Below, piece by piece: positions 47,730 through 59,724 of a DNA stretch of 64,000 bases. The stretch covers positions 16,764,797-16,828,796 of the forward strand of contig NC_063058.1 of NCBI RefSeq assembly GCF_018812025.1. The letters run 5' to 3'. The notes under the pieces were generated by a model. The model saw nothing but the letters and a program-made list of their open reading frames with translations. It was not told the DNA's origin and did no database searches. The first letter of the stretch is position 1. Every line of letters begins with the position of its first letter. Position numbers and translations under genes: made by a program. The DNA comes from Megalobrama amblycephala (lineage: Eukaryota; Chordata; Actinopteri; Cypriniformes; Xenocyprididae).

Positions 47730-49210
47730 GTGACTGAACCCTTATGCGATAGGAATACACACTTACACGCACACTCACACAAATGTGCAACAATTGTTTT
47801 ACTCTACATTTAAAGTTCTAAAAAACAATACAATATGTTTTTTGTCAGTTTAAATTGTTCACATTGTTCTTCAATGATTGCATCGTGTGGGTGTTATTTT
47901 AGCAAATTACCTCGGTGTTACATCATATACCCAGCTAGTGTTACAACTCGCCCCAGTAGGGAAGATTGTAACAACAAAATTCTTTGTATTTGACATTAAC
48001 TCAGATAATCTGTGATTATGTAATACATTTCCATCTGAGTTTTCTTTGCAGTAGACAAATGTGGCTACCATGTATCAAAAATTGAGACATATAGCACAAA
48101 CAACCACTGAGTTACCGATGCTCAAACAAAAAGTGTTAAAACTACCTTTGGTCTCCCCTCTAGCAAATGAACCAAAGCCATTCAGTCAGTAGGCCTAGCC
48201 TATAAAAATGTCAAGAGTTCAGTATTTCTTTTGTATTTCTTGCATCTTTGTTTAATTACTACGAACATAAGCTATTTATCAGCACCTTCTGTTTTAAAGA
48301 AAAAGGTTGCATGTGTGTGTGTTTTTAATCACGCCTCACTGGAGTGCTTCGCCTTTCTCTCACCGAACATGCATGTCGAACTGTGCGGGTGGGAACATTC
48401 CGTTTCCCCGTGCTTCATTTAACAACAACCCCGACTCGTCCTGAAGTACAGAAAATGACAGCGCAATTACACGCGAGCCCGTGCTTGACGCAAGGAGGAG
48501 TGTTAGCGTGCTACCTGTCTCCGCCTCAGTTTCCCGCGCTCCGTCGAGAGGAGTCAGCAATTAGACGGATGTAAACCTGTCCTCTTCCGCCCAACAAACA
48601 TACTCGTGCCAGTCACACCTCCCAGTGTCAATCACAGCCCGTCACAACACATCAACTCCGTGAGCAAACAGTGGAAAACGCGGGATGACAGCTCGGCCTT
48701 TTCTCACACCTCGCACCTGTGGAGGGCTCGCGTGCGTTTTCTTCCCACACGGTTCATGAGAAAGTATAGAAGTGTGTTTTTATTAGTGCGCTAAACAGAA
48801 TGCGGGCGAACCAGCTTTGTTTTATAGAACAAGAAATACCGAGATTTTTTTTTTTTTTATAAATGATTAGGTCTTAAGGACAAAGAATCAAAAAAGTGTG
48901 TATGTAGAAAAAGAGTAATGTTACAAAATAAATGCATAAATATAGTATATAATGTTGGATAGAAAGGCAGAGAAGACCAGTTAAATATGCTGTGAGAAAA
49001 TCTGGTTGTACACGTTGTCACTAATATGGGGTAAGTTAATGTCATTTCATTAAACACCCTGTTATAGGGTCTTCAGCCAAAATATAATCAGTAAAACAAG
49101 TATTAAACGCATCATTGTTTTGGCCAACAAATGTTATAAGTTCATAACATTTAAAACACATTTGAAAACTTGCCCTGGCCTTGTCCTAAGAACACAGTAC
49201 AAACTTTTGG
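47730..49210. other. Repeat-poor DNA with a GC/CpG-richer core
   Basis: The core at about 48340-48760 is richer in CpG than its surroundings and contains no transposon ends. Short frames on both strands lack domains. Candidate regulatory DNA. Confidence 0.4.
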
Positions 49211-49214
49211 TTAA

Positions 49215-49761
49215 AGGGTTAGTTCACCCGAAAATGAAAATAATTTATTACTCACCGTCATGCCGTTCCACACCCGTAAGCTCTTCGTTCATCTTTGGAA
49301 CACAAATTAAGATATTTTTGTTGAAATCCAATGGCTCAGTGAGGCCTGCATAGCCAGCAATGACATTTCCTCTCTCAAGATCCATTAACGTACTAAAAAC
49401 ATTCATGTGATTCAACACAAAAGATTCATAATGCTCCAAATCTTAATGAAACAGTGTTTTGAAATCGACCATCACTATATAAGTTATTTTTTTTGGTGCA
49501 CAAAAAATATTCTTGTCACTTTATAATATTAATATTGAACCACTGTACTCACATGAACTGATTTAAATATGTTTTTAGTACATTAATGGATCTTGAGAGA
49601 GGAAATGTCATTGCTGGCTATGCAGGCCTCACTGAGCCATCGGATTTCATCAAAAATATCTTAATTTGTGTTGCGAAGATTAACAAAGGTCTTACGGGTG
49701 TGGAACGGCATGAGGGTGAGTAATAAATGATATTATTTTCATTTTTGAGTGAACTAACCCT
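49215..49761. mobile_element. TTAA palindromic MITE with the chimeric centre
   Basis: TTAA at 49211-49214 and 49762-49765. The ends AGGGTTAGTTCACCCGAAAA and TTTTGAGTGAACTAACCCT are mirrored. The centre contains GAAACAGTGTTTTGAAATCG and CCATCACTATAT, the same central module as in 16924-18040 but with one half deleted. Confidence 0.85.
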
Positions 49762-49765
49762 TTAA

Positions 49766-50779
49766 AATCTTCATACTTCATTATATAATTGATTCTTGAT
49801 ATAATGTATGCCACTCTGGTTTGGTAATGATAATATTTTATTTTGTGATATATTTATTATAATATTATAATTATATATTATATATTATAATATATTGTAA
49901 ATTTCATCTCAGTTTGAAAACATAGCCTACTAATTGGATTTTTAACCCATAACTTTAATGAGAATTGCCCCGTGTGACAAGTAGCACCGGTCTCCCCAAG
50001 TTCTGAAACGACTATGAAGGCCAAAATTGAAATAGATCATTCACACGAGGCCTCTGTTGGATTTCATGTTAGACTAGTTCTAAACCCTGGTTATCAACAC
50101 CTATACCATTCCCAGTTTTCCCGTTTGAACCTCTGTGGAGTAGAGAGCTAAATCTGTGCATTGGGTTCACCTCTCTGCACTGGGCCAGGCCTGGGCTCAC
50201 CTAGCGTCTCCTCTCTCAGCAGACAGGCCCCATCTGCCACCTGCTCCGCCTCTCTGTCCCAGTGACAACTGTCGAGCAGGCACGCAAGATTGATTATCAG
50301 TCAAAGCCCATAGCGCTAGCAGCAGATTTCACTAGGTAAAGCTTGCTGATCCAGCAAAGAGCCAGAGCGCAAAGTTACGCTGGGCCGTGCCAACCATGCT
50401 CTGTGTCGGGGCGCTCAGAGAACAGCCGTGCGTGTCGCCATGAAAGCCAGCCAAGGAAACACAGCTGCAGCACAGAAGTTCCGGCCCGTAAAACTTGGCA
50501 CCCAGCAAAGGACTCATAAATAAACATGGCTGTAAGATGGCACCATTTTTTGGGCGTCTCCTGGGCCAGGATAAATAGCACATGATCTCTTGCACAACCC
50601 ATTTGGAGAGGAACAACTCAATATAACAGCACTTGCATGGAAGAGAAAGTGAAAGAATGCATACAGTATATCTCATTAAAAAAACTGACTAATTTGTTTT
50701 CTTCTTTAAAGCATTAAAATGTAATATTTTTATAAAAGAAACTGGAACACACTTCAGCTGTATAGTAATAGGACTGATT

Positions 50780-50782
<3 letters not shown>
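49766..50782. other. Repeat-poor non-coding DNA
   Basis: An AT-rich stretch (49780-49920) is followed by GC-balanced, non-repetitive DNA (50090-50600). No gene recognised. Confidence 0.5.

Positions 50783-50857
<75 letters not shown>
50783..50857. repeat. Compound (CA)n-(TA)n microsatellite
   Basis: A 30-bp CA run is followed after one G by about 44 bp of TA repeats with one CA interruption. Confidence 0.95.
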
Positions 50858-50859
<2 letters not shown>

Positions 50860-50917
50860 CACTTAAAATAGCGCAAGGATGCGTAACCATTCAATAAATC
50901 GCAATTAGCTTTGTGCT

Positions 50918-51145
50918 TTTGACATGAAACAAAGTCTCATATTTCATTACAAATTCTGCTAATTTTACTCCTGATTTTACTGTGAAATAAAAAAAAAAAT
51001 ATGGTTTTGGCCCTGTGGTGTGACAGATCGGTGTAGCGCCTCAGTTCAAGAGAAGCGGCAGCATGAAGCACACATGAACTGATCCTCTCCTACGCTTTAA
51101 TACCAATTACAGAGTGAAATAAACATGAATGAACATCTGAAGGTA
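50918..51145 (+). mobile_element. Family Y copy 3 (fragment)
   Basis: Aligns with the interior of 3053-3632: GACAGATCGGTGTAGCGCCT, then AAATAAACATGAATGAACAT. Both termini are missing. Confidence 0.7.
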
Positions 51146-53029
51146 CAACTTACCAAAATCCGTATCATGTCTTGTGTTATCGTTCAATCAGTGTTTCAAC
51201 CACAGAAAGAGGTTAATAAAACAGCTTATAAGCAATGTCATGTAACATCACATTTACCTCAGAACAAACATATTCAGTGACCATAAACTCATTAGTCAGC
51301 TAGAAAAATGAACTCTATAGAGGAGCATTTAGGTAATATATGCACCATATTACATATTCATTATCATTTTTAATGTTCTTCAATAGCCTATAATGCATGT
51401 TTGAATAAATTAATTTTTATATTATTTTATAACTTTATATCTATATTATGTAATATTTTAAATTATTGTTTAATAATTATATAATATTTATATATACTTG
51501 TGGATGTCACCACATTATCACCACATAGACTGAAATGTGCTCCTAGTTTAGTTTAATGCCGCAGATATTTTCTGTTTGGTATGTTTATGTTAATAATGAA
51601 AAAGCTCCTCCAAGACACCAAATCTGTTGTATGCTTGAAAATAATAATAATTAAAAAAATCTACAAAAAAATGTGTCCACTTTCTCGATTCAAACTCAAT
51701 TAAGTGAAAATGAGTTGGAGAGGAAAAGGACTAGGCCTATGTGGTTTCTACTTGCTCTTAATTGAATAGAAAACGCCCTTTCTTTGGTAGAGTTTCTAAA
51801 CAGTACGAATACTCCCAAATGTCTTTACTTTCTAAAGCTCTTTGACTGCTTTCCCCATGTGGTCGGCATTCCCATTGAAAAACAAATATGAGCGCTGAGT
51901 GCTTCTGGACTGAGCTTACCTCTTCCAGGAGAGCTCAGAGCATTGGGTCGGTTGGGCGGCCCACTGGTGGGGAATTCACCTCATGGATAATGACGGTTGG
52001 CAGGGGTGCTGCCTCGCTTGTGGCTCCCTGCCAAACTACTGTCGGTCAAAGCCCCTTTCGCGGGGGAAGCCATTGTGGTAGATTTGCATTAACCGGCGAG
52101 GCCTTGTGAGTACAGTGCGTGTCGTGCTGAGATATAACTCTTTAATCCGTCATCATTCACTTGAACTCCCTTCAGCGCTGCGTTCCGCCGCGGTACCTCC
52201 GTGTCATCTCAGGTGCGACACGCATCCACAACAACATTCATTATCCGGGACCACTTCCCTCCCTGAAAGTAAACCGTGTTTGATTTAACAGCCGGAATGA
52301 ACCGAAGGGCCCCCCATGTAGACTGAGACGACAACCCTAAAGCTTGGCAGCCATTCAAGGCCTTGAATTCCTCTCTCCTACCAGGATGTCACGGCCAAGA
52401 CATAGAGACTGTATTTTCCTTTCTTCTCTTGGATCTTCTTTTCCCTTCCTTTCTTTCTCACGTCTCTGCCCGTGTGTTGGTGGGGGCGCGCCGTTCAGAC
52501 TGATTTAGGGGGCATCCGTGTCGACCGGGAACAATCGGTGAACCGAGGGACAAAGCTGCCCGCTCTACTTGAATTACAAGTGGTTGGTACTCATGGAGAA
52601 GAAAGGGTGTTTCAATGCACCCTTCAGGGGGCAGCGTAGAGCCTCACCTATGGAAATGATGAGTACAAGCACACATACACACACAAGGAACTCAAATACT
52701 TTCCTGATAGCCGCTGGAGTGCTTTGCAAACAAGCATCGGGATAATTTTCATACTAATGACCAGACGAGGAACCTAAGCCTTGAACTGCTGATTTGAATT
52801 GGTTTGTGTGTCACAGTTGAAGTAAATAAAAGGTTTTATGGACTGTAAACATTTTGCAGTGGGAAAATGGTACATGTATAGAGGCGTTGGTGGTGTTACT
52901 GTTTCAAAGAGGTCCACAAAAAATTCTGAGATGCAGACAATTCCCCGAAAGCACATTTTTTACATTATCACTCATTTATTTGTCAACTATCAATGTCTCA
53001 CTGTATTTATATGCATGTTTGTACATGCC

Positions 53030-53033
<4 letters not shown>
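51146..53033. other. Repeat-poor DNA with a GC-richer block
   Basis: 51340-51500 is very AT-rich. 51850-52570 is GC-balanced, non-repetitive and CpG-containing; it could be conserved regulatory DNA. Reading frames are short. Confidence 0.45.

Positions 53034-53092
<59 letters not shown>
53034..53092. repeat. (TA)n microsatellite
   Basis: Unbroken TA run of about 59 bp. It creates spurious Tyr-Ile repeat open frames. Confidence 0.95.
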
Positions 53093-53095
<3 letters not shown>

Positions 53096-53330
53096 TGATA
53101 TATATTTTTAATTAGATTTTATTTTATTTTGTTCTTATTTTTTATTTTGTTTTCATTTTCTTTTTTAATTTCATTAATTTTTCATTTTTAATTTATTAGT
53201 TATTTTAATTTTAGTTGTTTTAGTAAGTTTAAGTTTTCTATATTTTATTTCAAGTAATGAAAATATTTTTAATGGTTTTAGTTAATAATAAACTTGGTTT
53301 TAACATCAAATTAGTCAACTTTCTGATAAC
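53093..53330. repeat. T-rich low-complexity tract
   Basis: Long series of ATTTT/TTTTA words on the + strand. It may be the decayed tail of a retroelement, but no coding part is adjacent. Confidence 0.6.
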
Positions 53331-53609
53331 ACTATGGGAGTGATAGCACATTCAGTTAATTGTTTGTATCCTTATCTTTAATTAAGACTGTTTGACCTCA
53401 ATAGGATCAAGAGTGTAAGCTCCATTTTCAACCTGCTATTACAAACAAAAGACTGGCCTTCATCTCATTTAATTAGGGCCTTGGCATTGCAAGAGTCCAG
53501 CTACCCACGCACTCTCTGGTGAAGATGAATATGTTCAGAGTGTGCAGGGCAGGGGGTGAGGCCGTGAGGGTCACATTGATCCGCACCTGATGACTCCTTC
53601 CTCTTTAGC
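53331..53609. other. Unassigned spacer
   Basis: No repeat or gene recognised. Confidence 0.5.
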
Positions 53610-53617
53610 CCCTACAC

Positions 53618-53800
53618 CAGGGGTGGGCAAACTCAGTCCTGGAGGGCTCCTGTCCCTGCAGAGTTTTGCTCCAACCCTAATCAAACACAGCTGAACCAGC
53701 TAATCAAGGTCTTCAGGATTACACACAGATGAGTTTTATCAGGGTTGCAGCTAAACTCTGCAGGACAGTGGCCCTCCAGAACCGAGTTTGCCCACCCCTG
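53618..53800. mobile_element. hAT-like MITE with perfect 8-bp TSD
   Basis: CAGGGGTGGGCAAACTCAGT faces its near inverse ACCGAGTTTGCCCACCCCTG. CCCTACAC is duplicated at 53610-53617 and 53801-53808. The 183-bp unit is the uninterrupted form of the element at 44500-45214. Non-autonomous. Confidence 0.93.
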
Positions 53801-53808
53801 CCCTACAC

Positions 53809-54150
53809 TCTTAACTCTTTCCCTGCCAATGACAGAATTTGTCATTGTTATGGCAATCCATGTTCACTGTTATATGGTAGGTGGTGCTATTACACATCTT
53901 TTGAAATAGTACAAAATCTCTGGATCAAAACACAGGTGAAGAAGAAGCAGAAATAAGTGACAGAAGCACTGCTTACGCCCAGCTAACGCGATCATCAAAT
54001 GTTAGCATATGCCTAATTTTACTGAATGAAATGTTGAACTTGCAAAGAGGTAATGACTGTACAAGTTTTAGGGGTGTAATGGAAGCTACTGGATCTACTC
54101 AATCTTTGTTTTGATCATCTTTCTGAATCTGATCCAGACGTAGTCTTTGG
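53809..54150. other. Unassigned spacer
   Basis: AT-rich; nothing recognised. Confidence 0.5.
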
Positions 54151-54154
54151 CTGT

Positions 54155-55434
54155 CCGAAATCACATCCTCTCTTGAGTAGGTATTGAGTAAAGTAATTAC
54201 TTAAAGGTGCCATCGAACTTTTTTTTTACAAGATGTAATATAAGTCTAAGGTGTCCCCTGAATGTGTCTGTGAAGTTTCAGCTCAAAATACCCCATAGAT
54301 TTTTTTTAATTAATTTTTTTAACTTCCTATTTTGGGGCATCATTAAATATGAGCCGATTTATGCTCTGCGGCCCCTTTAAATCTGGCGCTCCCCCACCCA
54401 CGGAGCTCACGCTTGCCTTAAACAGTGCATAAACAAAGTTTACACAGCTAATATAACCCTCAAATGGATCTTTACAAAGTGTTCGTCATGCATGCGGCAT
54501 GCATGCGTCGGATTATGTGAGTATTGTATACTGTTATATTGTTTACTTCTGATTTTGAATGAGTTTGATAGTGCTCCGTGGCTAACGGCTAATGCTACAC
54601 TGTTGGAGAGATTTATAAAGAATGAAGTTGTGTTTATGAATTATACAGACTGCCAGTGTTTAAAAATGAAAATAGCGAAGGCTCTTGTCTCCGTGAATAC
54701 AGTAAGAAACGATGGTAGCTTTAACCACATTTAACAGTACATTAGCAACATGCTAACGAAACATTTAGAAAGACAGTTTACAAATATCACTAAAAATATC
54801 ATGTTATCATGGATCATGTCAGTTATTATTGCTCCATCTGCCATTTTTCGCTGTTGTCCTTTCTTGCTTACCTAGTCTGATGATTCAGCTGTGCACATCC
54901 AGACGTTAATACTGGCTGCCCTTGTCTAATGCCTTTCATAATGTTGGGAACATGGGCTGGCATATGCAAATATTGGGGGCGTACATATTAATGATCCCGA
55001 CTGTTACGTAACAGTCGGTGTTATGTTGAGATTCGCCTGTTCTTCGGAGGTCTTTTAAACAAATTAGATTTATATAAGAATAAGGAAACAACGGTGTTTG
55101 AGACTCACTGTATGTCATTTCCATGTACTGAACTCTTGTTATTCAATATGCCAAGACAAATTAAATTTTTCATTCGAGGGCACCTTTAATGACTGCTAAA
55201 AAGGTATGTTCTAAATAGTATGAATGTAATTTGGACATACTACATCAGCCATGTTGTCATTGTCATGTGACATACAGTGTTAGCGTCGCTTCACTGCTAT
55301 TCACATATCCTCTCCCGTGGCCTCATGGGATAGTAAAGTGTGCATCGTATTCACACTTCAGAATCTCGCCAGAAGTAGTAGGTCATCCGGGTACTTTTCA
55401 GCTACTCTTTTATAAGTACTGTGAATTCGGACAT
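54155..55434. mobile_element. TIR element with TGTCCGAAATC ends, interrupted
   Basis: TGTCCGAAATCACAT on the left pairs with TGTGAATTCGGACA on the right. Its own sequence is about 54155-54200 and 55190-55434; the middle is family C copy B. Non-coding. TSD not resolved. Confidence 0.6.
54205..55185. mobile_element. TTAA element, family C copy B
   Basis: TTAA at 54201-54204 and 55186-55189; ends AGGTGCCATCGAAC and, reverse-complemented, AGGTGCCCTCGAATG. It aligns with copy A along its length and keeps the 22-bp palindrome at 54997-55018. Confidence 0.85.
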
Positions 55435-55445
55435 ACAAACTGATC

Positions 55446-55535
55446 AGAATTCTGACTTTTTTTCCTCTGAATTGCATGATATAAACTCACAATTGCAAGA
55501 AAAACAGTCAGAATTGAAAAGTTGCAATTGTTTTA
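55446..55535. repeat. Degenerate tandem repeat
   Basis: Three or so imperfect units containing GTCAGAATT and TTGCAATTG/CACAATTG. Looks like a decayed fish minisatellite-like repeat. Confidence 0.5.
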
Positions 55536-55684
55536 TTCTGTTGCAGAAACAAGCTTCCATACAGTGGCTCTGTTCTTTCTTTTGATATATTGTTCACATA
55601 TTCATACAATGAAATATTATGCAGTCCATGAAAGTTTTGTGAAAACAGCATTAAAAAGAAAGCTGGCAGGGAAGGAGTTAAAAG

Positions 55685-55865
55685 TAAAGATGCCATAGAA
55701 GAACCATTTTTGGTTCTCCAAAAACCTTTAAGTGATCAGTTCTTAAGAACAACTTTTTTTTTCTGAGTGTAAAGAACATTTTAATATACTACAAGACAAT
55801 AAAGAACACTATAAAGAAACGTTTGTGCAATGGAAAGGTTCTTAAAGGTTCTTCTTTATTTTGAG
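55685..55865. repeat. Decayed GGTTCT/AGAACC-type repeat
   Basis: GAACCATTTTTGGTTCTCC and later AAAGGTTCTTAAAGGTTCTT fold back on one another. The boundaries are unclear. Confidence 0.4.
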
Positions 55866-56153
55866 CATTTAACAACTTTTTGAGGTAACCTACATCTTCT
55901 TTGGCCCACAGTTTTAAAAAAATAAATCTCTGGAGTTATGGACACAGCAGGAACAGCCAGTTTCCTAGAGCCAAATTTCAGGGTGAAATTCAACTCTGGG
56001 TCAGTGAACAAACTGATCACTCATAATCTCTGGCTTCAACATCAACTTGCTGAAATTGTTTGTCTTTCATGAAATTTCATTTCATGGTTTGTAAAATACG
56101 AACCATTCAAAACTGATCTGCTCATGAAGCTCGACCACAATTTTATAGACTTT
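55866..56153. other. Unassigned spacer
   Basis: No repeat or gene recognised. Confidence 0.5.
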
Positions 56154-56156
56154 TAA

Positions 56157-56552
56157 AGGCAGGAACACACCAAGTCGATGGTCGGCTGTCAGGCAGTTTT
56201 TCTTCGTCGGCCGACTAAGTTTTCTCAGTGTGTTCCGCACCGTCGGCTGAAGTCGGTCCTTCTCTGCTTTTTTTTGGCCGATTCGAAATGTTTCGATTCG
56301 AATCGGCGTTGGAGCTCGTCGGTCCGTCGGGCCATCTGATCATTCTGTTCAGCTACTGCCGCCTGCTGGTTCGGAAAGTTCATTTCATCTCACGCAGGCG
56401 CAGAACTAACGTGCTACTTGGTCGTCGGCTGTCGAGCGTCGGTTTGGTGTGTCAAGGCAACTTTGGACCCAGATGCTGCCGACGTGAGCCAACCCCACAG
56501 TCTGCTTTCGTCGCCACTAGTTTGTCGGCGTCAGCTTGGTGTGTTCTGGCCT
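56157..56552. mobile_element. Harbinger-like MITE
   Basis: AGGCAGGAACACACCAAG pairs with reverse-complemented AGGCCAGAACACACCAAG. TAA lies at 56154-56156 and 56553-56555. The 396-bp body has many GTCGGC/GCCGAC words. An open frame spans it but has no domain and is a by-product of its composition. Confidence 0.82.
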
Positions 56553-56720
56553 TAACAGTAGGAGAAGCCTATAATACCTGTTAGCATTGCTTAGGATCGG
56601 TGTTGGGGAAAGTTACGTTTAAAAGTAATGCGTTACAATATTGTGTTATTCCCCCCAAAAGTATTGTTTTTAATAACAACATAAAAGTTATATTTTTGGC
56701 TAATGTAAAGACCCTCCCAG

Positions 56721-56820
56721 ACAGCAACATAGTTTGGCCCAGATCCGGCCCACATATGGTACATGTGGATTATATGCGGACTAGATGTGGGCCGGAGCTG
56801 TGCCGACACTATGTTGCTGT
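56721..56820. mobile_element. 100-bp palindromic MITE
   Basis: ACAGCAACATAGT at the left is mirrored by ACTATGTTGCTGT at the right, with CGGCCCACAT / ATGTGGGCCG pairing inside. Confidence 0.75.
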
Positions 56821-57094
56821 TACACAAAAAAATAAAATGAGTAAACCTCAGGCTGATGGAAATGTATATAGTAGAGGTCACAGCTCAAATAAACCTTTCA
56901 GCTGTGCTGCCATTCTGGAAAAGTTCAAAACTGTGTTCAAAATTGCCCCCTTTACCCTCATTCACTCTTCTCTACATTACTGCACTAATATAGTCCACAT
57001 GAAGGAGTGAATGAAAACGAGTGAGTGGATTCGGACACTGTGTGCGCTAGAAGGGCTGCTGCTTATAGTTTGTGCTTGCAGTTTAATAATCATT

Positions 57095-57720
57095 TGAAAC
57101 TTAGCAAAAAACCAATAGGATTTTCCCATAGGTTTTTGGATGATCGCAAAAAACAAGCTCTGTGATCAACAAAAGTTTATGATACTTCCACGTTTTGTCC
57201 ATCATTATAAATTTCACAGATCAACACCACTTTTATGAATTTTGAAGCCTAAATGAAGTAAAAAGCTAAAGGTAGGCTATAAACGAACTACACAACGGTC
57301 CCACGACTTCAACGACACCACCACTGAGCTTCCGAAATCTCTTTTAGTTTTTAGCTAAAAACATTTTCCCAGAAAGTTTGAGTTATAATAGGTTATAAGA
57401 GCACAATTATAAGCATAACGAGGCTGTAAAAGCAGACTGAGCTTACCTGTTCGGCGTGACAGCCTCTGTAGTCCCATTTAGCCACTTGTTAGCAGCCGCC
57501 TTTTTCAAGATACTTCCCTTTTTCAACACCTTAAAAAAATCACGACACTGATGTATTTTATTGTCATAAAATAAAACGTGAAAGTGTCTTGAGCTTGTGT
57601 TCACCACAGACCTTATTTCAACCATTTCACTGAAATCCCATTAAAAAAACATTGACTTAGGGCTAAAATGCTAACACGTTTAGGCATACAAAATGATGCT
57701 ATACCTGCACCACTCTATGT
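57095..57720 (-). mobile_element. Family X copy 2, inverted and diverged
   Basis: Read on the minus strand it matches 2350-2990: AAATAAGGTCTGTGGTGAAC, TTTATAGCCTAC, TTTAGGCTTCAAAAT, CACAGAGCTTGTTTTTTGCG. The ends are degraded; TACAAAATGATGC near 57690 may be the remnant of one terminus. Confidence 0.75.
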
Positions 57721-57861
57721 CCACTGACACAAATGACTGTCCCCTCAAACAGTGCTCTATTTACGGGTATAGGGGTGATTTTGGACACATAACACTCTTA
57801 CTTTAACAATAAAAACAAAACAAAATGAAACAAATGTGATGTTTAACGAGGACGTTTCACC

Positions 57862-59724
57862 ATGTTGAGAAATAAAGTTGTAAGATCATTAAGAAAAGCA
57901 AAGGCAGACTTCTTTCTCACTATAATTGAAAAATCCAATGGAAATACTAAAATAATATGGAACCAGTTAAGAAAAATGATAGGTGATCGCCCCAAAGAAC
58001 AAAACATTCCAGAAATTAAAATAAATGCAAAATTGACAAATAATCTTCTGGTTATAGCAGAAGCATTTAATCACCATTTTATTGATTCTGTGGCTAACAT
58101 AGCGAACTGTTTTACACCAGAGAACATATACACTCCGTCAATAGACAAAAGTCAATTTGTTTTTAGTTTAATTAATGTCACAGAATCAGAGGTATCACAG
58201 ACCATTAAATCACTCAGACCATCAAAATGCAAAGATATTTTTGATATGGATACGGTAATGCTCAAGGCACTAAGTACATCTGTCACATCCCCCATCACCA
58301 AAATAATCAACATGTCTATTTCACAAAATATTTTCCCAAGCACGTGGAAACCAGCTATTGTTGCTCCAATTTTCAAAAGTGGAGATCCTCATTCCATGTC
58401 AAACTACAGACCCATCAGTATATTGCCTACAGTGTCTAAGATTGCAGAGAAACTAATAGCAAAACAAATTATTAACCATCTAAATACCACACCCTTTGCT
58501 CTCCACCCTATGCAGTTTGGCTTTAGAGCCAATTACTCCACCGAGACTGCGACTTGTTTTTTTACTGAAAACATCAGAGCTCTGTTGGACCGAGGTGGGG
58601 TTGTTGGTGCGGTGTTCCTGGATCTTAGGAAGGCTTTTGATACTGTTAATTATACAATTTTGCTGACAAAATTATGCAGTTTTAACTTTTCCTCGGATGC
58701 TCTTAAATGGACTGAGTCTTATCTCACTGATCGTCTCCAACATGCCAGAGTCCAGTCTTTTAAATCAGCCGCCCTTAGTCTGTCCACCGGTCTTCCTCAA
58801 GGATCTATTTTAGGGCCTCTATTGTTCTCACTTTATATTAATGACCTTCCGTCCGTCTGTCCTGATGTTTCTGTACAGATGTATGCTGATGACACTGTAG
58901 TATATGTTCATGGTAAGAATATTTCTCAGGTGGCCGAGAAGCTCACTAAATCCATGGATAATATTACAGCTTGGTTAAAACAATCCTGCCTGCAGCTGAA
59001 TACATCAAAAACAGTAGCAATGTTTTTCACAAAGTCCAATAAAAACTTCAGTGTTGAGCCAAATATTTTCGTTTCTGGGGAAAGGCTGCAGATCGTGTCA
59101 GAATACAAATATCTGGGGGTTTTGATTGATTCAAAGTTGTCATTTACATCACATGTAAAAAGGGTCTGTAATCGTATCAAATTTAACCTCATGAATTTTA
59201 GACACATTCGACATCAAATGTCCACACAGACAGCAAAAATGTATATGCATTCTATGATCTTATCACATATCACGTACTGTCTACCCATCTGGTCACAAGC
59301 TGGTGTTACATCTCTGAATCCTCTGCAGTCACTTTACAAACAAACTGTTAAAATTCTGGATAAGAAACCAATTATTTCTCATCATTGTCCAGTATTACAA
59401 AAACACAGATTACTCAGTTGGGAAAACATGGTCAAATACTCAAATCTATGTCTTCTATACAAAATTATTAATGGTTTATCATCTCCTCCACTCCACCAGT
59501 TTGTTAACATCCGTACAGCTGATCACAGCAGAACCAGAGGTGCAGCGCGGGGAGATTGTGTCATTCCTTTTAGAAAAAGTGTATTTGGTCAAACTTCTTT
59601 TTCTGTTCGCGCTGCTACTGAATGGAACCGCATTCCCTTAATCATTAGAAATCAAAACACATATTGTATATTTAAGAACCATTTAAAGAAATGGCTTCTT
59701 GAATCTCAGATCTGTCAACATTAA
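57862..59724 (+). CDS. LINE reverse transcriptase (endonuclease-less, 620 aa)
   Basis: An unbroken 620-residue frame encoding a non-LTR retrotransposon reverse transcriptase, which would copy LINE RNA into DNA at a nicked target. Visible landmarks: NYRPISILP (about residues 181-189), QFGFR (218-222), FLDLRKAFDTV with the motif A aspartate (D254), GLPQGSILGPLLF (310-322) and YADD with catalytic aspartates (343-344). After the polymerase come a thumb-like region and a C-terminus ending in AATEWNRIPLIIR and FKNHLKKWLLE. The fold fits the Jockey/CR1/L2/I assemblage; the clade is unresolved. The upstream apurinic endonuclease is absent: a TAA stop lies six codons before the ATG. Full-length family ORF2 proteins are longer. 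No frameshift or internal stop, suggesting recent insertion. Confidence 0.9.
   Translation: MLRNKVVRSLRKAKADFFLTIIEKSNGNTKIIWNQLRKMIGDRPKEQNIPEIKINAKLTNNLLVIAEAFNHHFIDSVANIANCFTPENIYTPSIDKSQFVFSLINVTESEVSQTIKSLRPSKCKDIFDMDTVMLKALSTSVTSPITKIINMSISQNIFPSTWKPAIVAPIFKSGDPHSMSNYRPISILPTVSKIAEKLIAKQIINHLNTTPFALHPMQFGFRANYSTETATCFFTENIRALLDRGGVVGAVFLDLRKAFDTVNYTILLTKLCSFNFSSDALKWTESYLTDRLQHARVQSFKSAALSLSTGLPQGSILGPLLFSLYINDLPSVCPDVSVQMYADDTVVYVHGKNISQVAEKLTKSMDNITAWLKQSCLQLNTSKTVAMFFTKSNKNFSVEPNIFVSGERLQIVSEYKYLGVLIDSKLSFTSHVKRVCNRIKFNLMNFRHIRHQMSTQTAKMYMHSMILSHITYCLPIWSQAGVTSLNPLQSLYKQTVKILDKKPIISHHCPVLQKHRLLSWENMVKYSNLCLLYKIINGLSSPPLHQFVNIRTADHSRTRGAARGDCVIPFRKSVFGQTSFSVRAATEWNRIPLIIRNQNTYCIFKNHLKKWLLESQICQH

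Noticed and set aside
52838..53111. Frames ending in Tyr-Ile repeats
   Set aside because: Produced by reading through the (TA)n microsatellite.
56228..56584. 118-codon frame over the Harbinger-like MITE
   Set aside because: It lies almost wholly inside a 396-bp inverted-repeat element and has no domain; GTCGGC-rich composition keeps it open.
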